The notes under the pieces are model-generated. The model was not told the origin of the DNA. It saw only the letters and a list, made by a program, of their open reading frames with translations, and ran no database searches. Both the position numbers and the translations under genes were made by a program. Below, in pieces: positions 38,811 through 46,150 of a stretch of DNA of 46,150 bases; the first letter of the stretch is position 1, and the number at the start of each line of letters is the position of its first letter. The DNA comes from Dehalococcoidia bacterium (lineage in GTDB: Bacteria; Chloroflexota; Dehalococcoidia; GIF9; AB-539-J10), in contig PWRA01000012.1 of assembly GCA_003556385.1 (NCBI GenBank), positions 1 to 46,150 on the forward strand, written 5' to 3'.

Positions 38811-38946
38811 TTTAAATGGCATCATTGAGACGGGGATGTGCCTAGACCATCCGTCACAGCCGTGGACCGCGCCCAGTGCGGTTGCGCATGTCCCTTTTTG
38901 TTACGGACCGACTTATTGAGTACAGTGAGGTAAGAGGCAGAATTCG

Positions 38947-40077
38947 ATGGGAGCAGACCACATAGCTGGAGAGAAGCGCAATGGGAGGCTGAAGACGAGG
39001 AGGTGGTTATTCGCTATAATCGGTTTCATGGTGGCTGCACTGGTCCTGCCCACTTCAGCGTGCCAGGAGACGGTAATACCGTACAGGTTTACGTTCGGGT
39101 CGGCTAGCGCGAGTTCCACGCATTACCAGGCAGCCGTGTTCATGGCGAATATCATCGCCCGCGAGAACCCTGACATCAAGATATCGGTGGTCGAGAGCGG
39201 TGCTACCCACGACAACCTGACAAAGGCTCAGGCCGGCAAACTCGACGGCGGCTTCGCAGTTACCTGGGATGGCATGGCCATGGCATACGCCGGCACCACT
39301 TTAGGTGAGTATGTCGGACATGGTCCATGGGAGGAGTTGCGAATGATGCCCGGCTATGTCCACAACTACGTATACGTGGTAGTCGTGGACGAGGTGGATG
39401 ATGACGGCGTCAGGATAGAGACGCTGAATGATCTGGATGGACGGAGGTTCTCTGCAGGAATAGCGGGCTCCGTAACGGAGTTCAATATCCGACGTCAGTT
39501 AGAGGCGGTGGGGGTCGAACCCGACTGGGTGAGCGCCAGTCAGGCCGATATCGTGAATATGGCGAAAGAGCTTGAGATAGTCGGCTTTGCCAGAGCCGTA
39601 ACCAGGATCGGCCTTGATTCGTCGATGCTGGACGTACAGAGCGTGAGAGACATAAGGATACTGGGCTGGCCCGAGGAGTACCTGGGTGCCGCGCTACTCG
39701 CCACGCCGGGGACATCGGCGGCATGGATCGCAGAGGACGCGATCGAGGGACTGATTCCGCATGACGGCTTCTACACTTTGGGACACACAACGGGAATCTT
39801 CCTGACCACAGACATTCCTCAAAGCGTAGTCTACAGAATGGTGAAGGCATACGTGGATGGCTGGGACGAATACGCCAGGGCCTGGCCCACCGCTGCAGAC
39901 TGGGTACCGCTGGAAACAGACCTGGAACTCCTCACTGAGATAACCAAGCTGGTCGAAATGCCGCCACTGCACGCCGGTGTGGTGCAGCTGATGATAGAGA
40001 GGGGCTACGACGTCCCGGCCGGGTTGATCGGCCCCGAATACCAGGGTGATGACGTGCCGGGAAACAACGACGAATAG
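38947..40077 (+). CDS. TAXI-family TRAP transporter solute-binding lipoprotein
   Basis: N-terminal signal with TM and Cys (LPTSAC); FTFGSASASSTHYQAAVFMANII; KAQAGKLDGGF; TAXI-like fold pattern. Confidence 0.85.
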   Translation: MGADHIAGEKRNGRLKTRRWLFAIIGFMVAALVLPTSACQETVIPYRFTFGSASASSTHYQAAVFMANIIARENPDIKISVVESGATHDNLTKAQAGKLDGGFAVTWDGMAMAYAGTTLGEYVGHGPWEELRMMPGYVHNYVYVVVVDEVDDDGVRIETLNDLDGRRFSAGIAGSVTEFNIRRQLEAVGVEPDWVSASQADIVNMAKELEIVGFARAVTRIGLDSSMLDVQSVRDIRILGWPEEYLGAALLATPGTSAAWIAEDAIEGLIPHDGFYTLGHTTGIFLTTDIPQSVVYRMVKAYVDGWDEYARAWPTAADWVPLETDLELLTEITKLVEMPPLHAGVVQLMIERGYDVPAGLIGPEYQGDDVPGNNDE

Positions 40078-40171
40078 CCGGGCGAGATTCCACACGAAGT
40101 CGACACCGCATTAGGCCGCATACCGTAGGAGTCCGCTCCGGATTCGTTTTCGATGTCTCCCCGAGCCCCGC

Positions 40172-41212
40172 TCAATCACCCAACAAACCGTGTATCCTCT
40201 TCACGCGCTCGATATGCTCTTCGAATCCCTGAGGTTTTGACGATGCCGACGCCGGACCCAACGGGTCCTCTATCTGTGAACTACCCAGTAGCACATCAAA
40301 GCTCGCTTTGATGGAGGCAGCCATCACTCGAAGGTTGTAGCCGCCCTCAAGCGTAAACACTATACGCCCCTGGCACAGGTCGGTAGCCAGCTTATTCAGT
40401 ACCGTCACCATTTGGGCAAAACCCTGCACGCTAACCCTCATCATAGCCAGGTGATCGGACCAATGAGGATCGAAGCCGGCCGACACCAGAATAAGCTCGG
40501 GCTGAAATCTGTGCGCGGCCGGAACTAGGACCTCATTGAAAGCTCTCAGATATTCGTCATCACCCCAACCTGCCGCCATCGGGAAATTGACCGTAGTCCC
40601 CTTCCCTTCACCGACGCCGGTCTCCTCTACCGCTCCTGTCCCGGGATAGAAGGGATACTCGTGGATAGAAAAGTACATCACCCTGGGATCGGCATAAAAC
40701 GCCTCCTGAGTCCCGTTACCGTGATGGACATCGAAATCGGCGATCAGGACACGGTTGATGCCGAGTTGCTTCAGAGCAAACCTGGCGGCGATAGCCACGT
40801 TGTTGAAAATGCAGAAACCCATTGCGCGATCGGCAACTGCGTGGTGCCCCGGGGGTCTCACTAAGGCAAACGCGTTGCTCGCCTCACCGATCACCACTGC
40901 CTCCACAGCAGCGATAACCCCGCCCGCAGCCCAGGTCGCAGCCTCATAGGACCTCCGAGATACTGTAGTATCCGGGTCCAGCCAACCACCACCCTTTTCC
41001 GCCTTGCTCTTGACCGAGGCAACGTATTCCCGAGTATGTACCGTCTCCATCTCTTCCATTGAGGCCGGACGCGGAGAAAGCATGACCAGCCTTTCTTTGG
41101 TGCCCGTTTCTTCCAGATAAGAGATCGCAGCTACCAGCCGCCGGCAGTTCTCCACGTGCTCACCGGTGTCGTGTTCGAGATAGATCGGGTCATAGATCAG
41201 GCCTGCTTTCAT
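40172..41212 (-). CDS. Histone deacetylase family protein
   Basis: [39 protein letters not shown]. Confidence 0.94.
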   Translation of the reverse strand: MKAGLIYDPIYLEHDTGEHVENCRRLVAAISYLEETGTKERLVMLSPRPASMEEMETVHTREYVASVKSKAEKGGGWLDPDTTVSRRSYEAATWAAGGVIAAVEAVVIGEASNAFALVRPPGHHAVADRAMGFCIFNNVAIAARFALKQLGINRVLIADFDVHHGNGTQEAFYADPRVMYFSIHEYPFYPGTGAVEETGVGEGKGTTVNFPMAAGWGDDEYLRAFNEVLVPAAHRFQPELILVSAGFDPHWSDHLAMMRVSVQGFAQMVTVLNKLATDLCQGRIVFTLEGGYNLRVMAASIKASFDVLLGSSQIEDPLGPASASSKPQGFEEHIERVKRIHGLLGD

Positions 41213-41350
41213 ACCGGCATGATAGCAAAAGCGCTCAGGCGAAGACAATCGTGCAACCCCACTGTCAGCGTTCAGCAGTTCTCCTGTCATGATCCAGTAC
41301 ACCGGCAACCCTCATGCGGAATCAGGGCCACTCCTCAGCACGAGACAGCT

Positions 41351-42187
41351 ATGACGGCGAAGGTGTATACTTCTCAAACTGAAGCGATTGGCAGTATGAC
41401 GGGGAAAGATATCGGGGAGCTACTCAACGAGGCCGAGAGAAGGCTCGCTGCCGAGGCCAATCTGATACGGCTGGAGTCGGGCACGGTCGTCTTCGTTGGC
41501 GATACCCATGGCGATGTCGAAGCCACGGAGAGAGTCATCCGGAAGCACCTCAAGCCCGGGAACACTGTGGTCTTCCTCGGCGACTACGTCGATCGCGGAC
41601 CGGCCTCCATAGAGAACATCAACCTCCTGTTGCAGCACAAGGTAGATCATCCCGATAGTCTCTTCCTCCTCATGGGTAATCACGAAGGCCATGCCATAAT
41701 GAGTTTTCAGCCTGCCGATTTTTGGGAACGGCTTGGCGCAGGGCTGCGTCGGCGATACGGAGAGGTCCTATCCCAACTGCCGCTCGCTTTGTCCGCGCCA
41801 AACGGCATCATTGCCCTTCACGGGGCTCTGCCTGACGTCCCCGATCTGGAGGCCGTGGACCGGATAAAGCCGGGAGACTCGGAATGGCATCAGATGACCT
41901 GGGGCGATTGGCAGGACGGGGGCGGGGAGAACCTGGGAACCGATCTCTATACCGGGAGGCCGCAGTTCGGGCGCGAATGGTTCGACACGATCATGTCCCG
42001 CCTGGGCAAGCATGTCCTCATACGATCGCACCAGCCGACTGCCCCCTTGACGATGTACGACAAAAGATGTCTGACTATATTCACCTCTTCAGCCTACGGA
42101 CATTATGTGGCCGAGCGTACTATAGCCCTGATCGACCTGACGAAAGAGGTGAGGAGCGCAGACGACGTGAATCTAGAGGTTATCTAA
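41351..42187 (+). CDS. PPP-family (Ser/Thr-type) metallophosphoesterase
   Basis: [20 protein letters not shown] motifs. Confidence 0.9.
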   Translation: MTAKVYTSQTEAIGSMTGKDIGELLNEAERRLAAEANLIRLESGTVVFVGDTHGDVEATERVIRKHLKPGNTVVFLGDYVDRGPASIENINLLLQHKVDHPDSLFLLMGNHEGHAIMSFQPADFWERLGAGLRRRYGEVLSQLPLALSAPNGIIALHGALPDVPDLEAVDRIKPGDSEWHQMTWGDWQDGGGENLGTDLYTGRPQFGREWFDTIMSRLGKHVLIRSHQPTAPLTMYDKRCLTIFTSSAYGHYVAERTIALIDLTKEVRSADDVNLEVI

Positions 42188-43395
42188 AGCCCCGCTTCTC
42201 TTCTCAGCGTTTGAGCCTTATCCGTTCTCTCCCAGGGTAGGTCGAGGTCTTCTCTCCCGAAATGCCCGTAGACTGCGGTCTGGCGGTAGATGGGACGGCG
42301 CAGATCCAGGGCCCTCATGATCGCTTCGGGACGAAAATCGAAATGCTTGCCGATAAGCTCAAGCATGACTTCGTCGGCGACCTTTCCCGTGCCGAATGTC
42401 TCTATGGACAATGACAGGGGGTGGGCCTTACCGATCGTATAGGCAACCTGTAGCTCGAGGTACTCGGCGAGTCCGGCCGCTACGATGTTCTTGGCAACAT
42501 ATCTGGCCATATAGGCCGCAGAGCGATCTACCTTGGTAGGGTCCTTGCCCGAAAAGCAGCCCCCGCCGTGTCCGTAGGCACTGCCGTAAGTGTCGGCGAT
42601 TATCTTGCGCCCGGTGAATCCCGTGTCGCTTACCGGTCCGCCGATGACAAACTGGCCGGCGCTGTTGACGTAGCACGCAGTCTCGCTGTCGAGTAAGTCC
42701 ACGGGTACCACGCTCTTCACCACATGCTCGAAGAGGTCACGTTCAATGATCCCGCGCTCCACACCGGGATCATGCTGCGCGCCGAGCACCACACAAACCA
42801 CTCTTCTCGGTATGCCGCGACTGTATTCTATGGTTACCTGCGATTTGCCGTCGGGTCTCAGATAGGGTACGACCCCATCCTTTCTTATCTCAGCCAGTCT
42901 CCGGCACAGCTTATGCGCCAAAGTGATCGGCAGAGGCATAAGCTCGGGAGTCTCCGTACAGGCAAAGCCGACCATCATGCCCTGGTCACCAGCCCCGGTC
43001 TTGTCCAGGACGTCATCGTATGCTTCGCCTGTTCGGCTCTCCAGCGACTGGATGACACCGGCCGCGATATCCCTGGACTGCTCCTTGACAGATACAAGGA
43101 CACCGCACGTGCGATAGTCGAACCCGTACTCGGGCCTGGTATAGCCTGCGTCCTTGATCACCCGGCGCACGATCTCCGGAAGCTCCACGTAGCACTCGCA
43201 GCTGATCTCGCCGAGGACTATTACCATGCCCATGGCCACAGAGACCTCGCAGGCCACCCTGGCAAAGGGGTCCTTTGCGATCATGGCGTCGAGGATGGCG
43301 TCTGAGATCTGGTCACAGAGCTTGTCGGGATGTCCCTCGGTGACACATTCGGCAGTGGCCAGATACGAATCCGACTGGTTAAAGCTGTTCGGCAT
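42184..43395 (-). CDS. metK: S-adenosylmethionine synthetase
   Basis: [47 protein letters not shown]. Confidence 0.98.
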   Translation of the reverse strand: MPNSFNQSDSYLATAECVTEGHPDKLCDQISDAILDAMIAKDPFARVACEVSVAMGMVIVLGEISCECYVELPEIVRRVIKDAGYTRPEYGFDYRTCGVLVSVKEQSRDIAAGVIQSLESRTGEAYDDVLDKTGAGDQGMMVGFACTETPELMPLPITLAHKLCRRLAEIRKDGVVPYLRPDGKSQVTIEYSRGIPRRVVCVVLGAQHDPGVERGIIERDLFEHVVKSVVPVDLLDSETACYVNSAGQFVIGGPVSDTGFTGRKIIADTYGSAYGHGGGCFSGKDPTKVDRSAAYMARYVAKNIVAAGLAEYLELQVAYTIGKAHPLSLSIETFGTGKVADEVMLELIGKHFDFRPEAIMRALDLRRPIYRQTAVYGHFGREDLDLPWERTDKAQTLRREAGL

Positions 43396-43414
43396 TCTTA
43401 CCCCCTTGAGAAAG

Positions 43415-44671
43415 CTATGTTCCTTCTTCCCAGCTTGCCAGGTAGCTCTTCTGTTCCTCCGTCAGCGAATCGATGGTGATGTTCATAGAGGCAAGCTTCA
43501 GCCTACCCACCTCCCGGTCGATCTCATCCGGTACGGGATAGACCCCCGGCTCGAGCTTCGTTTTCGCTCCGGCAAGATACTCCAGGCATAGAGCCTGGTT
43601 GGCAAAACTCATGTCCATAACGCTGGCAGGGTGTCCCTCCGCAGCGGCGAGATTGATGAGCCTGCCTTCGCCTAGCAAGTATATGCGCCGTCCGTCACCC
43701 ATCGTGTATTCATCGACCGAAGGCCGTACTCTCCTCCTGGAACCGGCGAGGTCTTCCAGAGCCGGGATGTTGATCTCCACGTTGAAGTGGCCGCTGTTTG
43801 CCACGATGGCTCCGTCCCTCATCTCCTGAATATGGACCCTGTCGATGACGCTCGTGTTGCCCGTGGTGGTGACGAACACCTCGCCCATTTCACAGGCCTT
43901 GAGCAAAGGCATAACCTGGTACCCGTCCATGGCAGCTTCCAGGGCGGCGATAGGGTTCACTTCGGTGACTATAATCTGCGCTCCGAGCCCCTGTGCCCGG
44001 CGGGCTATTCCTTTACCGCACCAGCCATAGCCACAGACAACCACCTTTCTGCCTGCCCACAGTATGTTGGTAGCCCTGGTGATGCCGTCGATCGTGCTCT
44101 GCCCTGTTCCATACCTGTTGTCGAAGAAGTGCTTGGTCTGGGCATCGTTCACGGCTACAATAGGATAAACGAGCTTCCCCGCCCTGGCCATGTTCCGCAA
44201 CCTGATGACCCCCGTGGTCGTCTCCTCGGTACCGCCTATCACGTTGGCAGCCAGCGCGGGATAATCCTTGTGTAGCGTTGATACAAGATCAGCGCCATCG
44301 TCCATGGTGATATGCGGCTCATGCTCCAGCGCAGTGACGATATGCCGGTAGTAGGTCTCGTTGTCTTCTCCCCTGATGGCATTGACGGCGATGCCGTACT
44401 CGACCAGAGCAGCGGTAACGTCGTCCTGGGTGGATAGCGGATTGGAGGCACAAAGCACCAGTTCAGCGCCGCCCTCCCTGAGAGCCAGAGCCAGGTTGGC
44501 CGTTTCTGTCGTGATGTGCAGACACGCCGAAACCCGTACCCCCTTGAGCGGCTTTTCTTTGCCGAACCTCTCCTTTATCAGTGTGACGACGGGCATCTCC
44601 TTGCCCGCCCAGCCGATACGAAGCTTGCCCTCCGGAGCCAGCGCGGGGTCTTTGATATCGTAGTTCCTCAT
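43415..44671 (-). CDS. ahcY: Adenosylhomocysteinase
   Basis: [27 protein letters not shown]; start moved to MRNYDIKD. Confidence 0.97.
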   Translation of the reverse strand: MRNYDIKDPALAPEGKLRIGWAGKEMPVVTLIKERFGKEKPLKGVRVSACLHITTETANLALALREGGAELVLCASNPLSTQDDVTAALVEYGIAVNAIRGEDNETYYRHIVTALEHEPHITMDDGADLVSTLHKDYPALAANVIGGTEETTTGVIRLRNMARAGKLVYPIVAVNDAQTKHFFDNRYGTGQSTIDGITRATNILWAGRKVVVCGYGWCGKGIARRAQGLGAQIIVTEVNPIAALEAAMDGYQVMPLLKACEMGEVFVTTTGNTSVIDRVHIQEMRDGAIVANSGHFNVEINIPALEDLAGSRRRVRPSVDEYTMGDGRRIYLLGEGRLINLAAAEGHPASVMDMSFANQALCLEYLAGAKTKLEPGVYPVPDEIDREVGRLKLASMNITIDSLTEEQKSYLASWEEGT

Positions 44672-44675
44672 TCTC

Positions 44676-45581
44676 TCAGTTCCGCGGGTACGGCACCGAC
44701 CGCCTGCCCCGGTGAGGCTGTTCGAACTGCCGGGCAACCCAGTCGGGAATATCTACTGTGCCGAGGATCAGCGGTTTCTGATGACAATCGCTGCCGCCCG
44801 TCATGACCATAGCGTGCTTCCCGGCAAAACCCATGTAGTGTGCAGTAGTCTCGCGGTCATGCCTGGAGTGCCAGCACTCAATGCCATCGACGTATTGTAG
44901 CATATATTCTTCGATAATTTGCGTCTGCCGCTCCAGACTGTGCGTTATGCTCACCAGCGACGTTCCGTGCGGGTCGTTGGGATGTGCATGCACCAGTATG
45001 CCGCCGGCGTCCCTCACCAGCTGCGACGCCTCGGCCAGCGAGAGCGGATACTTGGGCACGTTGCACCTCACCAGATATTTGTCGAAGGCTTCCTGCTTGT
45101 CCTTCACGATTCCCTTCCCTATCAGGTAGTTCGCGATATGGGGACGGCCGAACGTGCCGTCTACGCTATCCTCTATTCTCCTCATATCTTCCTCGTCGAA
45201 TCTCCTGATTCCCTCTTTGTCGAATTCCAGGTTCAGATTGTCCAGGATGCGGCGTGCCCTTTGTTCCCTGTGTTCTCTGAGCATCTGAAGCTTGTCTCTC
45301 AAGGGGGCATTGCCTATATCATACCCGTATCCCAGAAAATCCAGCGAAACACCCTTGTCGGTCACGGGATAATGGAAGTTGACGTTGAGCTCCAGCCCCG
45401 TGATATAGGAGATGCCGTGTTTCTCAGCCAGTGCGATGGCCCTCTCCTGGCAGCCTACGGAATCGTGGTCGGTTATCGAGATGAAATCGATGTTCCTCTT
45501 ACCGGCCTCTTCGAAGATTTCGTCGACAGACAGATTACCGTCGGAGCAATCCCTGGTATGAACATGCAAGTCGATCTTCAT
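44676..45581 (-). CDS. PHP domain phosphoesterase
   Basis: [33 protein letters not shown]. Confidence 0.92.
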   Translation of the reverse strand: MKIDLHVHTRDCSDGNLSVDEIFEEAGKRNIDFISITDHDSVGCQERAIALAEKHGISYITGLELNVNFHYPVTDKGVSLDFLGYGYDIGNAPLRDKLQMLREHREQRARRILDNLNLEFDKEGIRRFDEEDMRRIEDSVDGTFGRPHIANYLIGKGIVKDKQEAFDKYLVRCNVPKYPLSLAEASQLVRDAGGILVHAHPNDPHGTSLVSITHSLERQTQIIEEYMLQYVDGIECWHSRHDRETTAHYMGFAGKHAMVMTGGSDCHQKPLILGTVDIPDWVARQFEQPHRGRRSVPYPRN

Positions 45582-45707
45582 GTCTCTCGCCCTGGATAGG
45601 CCGTCGCCTATCCGTTGTCATCGCCGGCGAAGGTGAAGGGGGGCAGATCCCTTCGGGCCAACACGGCTGCGACTTCCGCGGCCGCTCACGGGGAGCACGG
45701 CTAACGC

Positions 45708-46150
45708 CTATCTCGTTTCCCTGCCGATGATGTACCACCCCTCCGGTTGGTCATGTTCGGTATCGACTGTCAGATGGACGATATCGAGTTCGGGGTAAGA
45801 CTGCTTAAGGTCATCCAGGTCCACCTGTTCGAACTTCCGTTTGTTGTTCAGGTAGGCCTGCTCGGTGAGAGCATTCGACTGGTAGTCATCCCTGGACCGC
45901 CTCAATATCCGTGCGATGGCCACCTCCTGCGGACAATGCGTCTGCAGAATGACGAGTGTCTTGTTCTGTTTGGCGGCTATCTCAGCCGCCCGCCTTCTCA
46001 ACGATTGCGTGACAAAGGTGGCATCGATAATGGCGCTGCCTCCGGAGGCGAGGGCTGCATCGGCCCGCCGAAAGGTCTCGTCGTAGACCATTGTTCTCCT
46101 GCTCATGTCCGAGGCCACCTTCTCGTCGAATATGTCCTCGCCCTTCAGTA
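45708..46150 (-). CDS. P-loop kinase/AAA-family ATPase, C-terminal part, truncated by window edge
   Basis: GSAIIDATFVTQSLRRRAAEIAAKQNKTLVILQTHCPQEVAIARILRR; frame stays open to the window edge. Confidence 0.7.
   Translation of the reverse strand, partial: LKGEDIFDEKVASDMSRRTMVYDETFRRADAALASGGSAIIDATFVTQSLRRRAAEIAAKQNKTLVILQTHCPQEVAIARILRRSRDDYQSNALTEQAYLNNKRKFEQVDLDDLKQSYPELDIVHLTVDTEHDQPEGWYIIGRETR

Noticed and set aside
1-46150. CRISPR arrays, transposons, prophage or defence islands
   Set aside because: No repeat-spacer periodicity, transposase, integrase or defence-type genes were recognised on either strand.

Overview
The window is a dense, mostly housekeeping segment of a bacterial genome. 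Gene content and order resemble Chloroflexota/Dehalococcoidia, but that placement is inference. On the minus strand there is a translation operon: tRNA-Thr(UGU)-tRNA-Tyr-tRNA-Thr(GGU)-tuf-rpmG-secE-nusG-rplK-rplA. Divergent to it on the plus strand is rpsB-tsf-frr-[small membrane protein]-cdsA-dxr-rseP-ispG-proS. Next, on the minus strand, come tRNA-Val-thrS-infC-rpmI-[small membrane protein]-rplT-pheS-pheT and a riboflavin operon (ribD-ribE-ribBA-ribH). The remainder contains archease-rtcB, a MeaB-type GTPase, an FAD oxidoreductase, an archaeal-type FBP aldolase/phosphatase, rdgB, a sugar nucleotidyltransferase, glmS, an orphan TAXI solute-binding lipoprotein, a histone-deacetylase-family protein, a PPP-family phosphatase, metK, ahcY, a PHP phosphoesterase and a truncated P-loop kinase. 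I saw no CRISPR array, transposase, integrase or prophage. The best second-look items are: three coding regions broken by frameshift or nonsense codons (SagB-type nitroreductase, a GlmU-like nucleotidyltransferase, glmS); a 13-bp tandem direct repeat abutting a good promoter in front of the FBP aldolase/phosphatase; a TTAACA-N5-TTAACA repeat and possible structured leader before the TAXI gene; a stand-alone EF-Tu-domain-II-like mini-protein under a divergent promoter; a small membrane protein inserted between rpmI and rplT; and missing canonical neighbours (rplJL/rpoBC, pyrH, uppS). I did not find a clear-cut novel multi-gene system.
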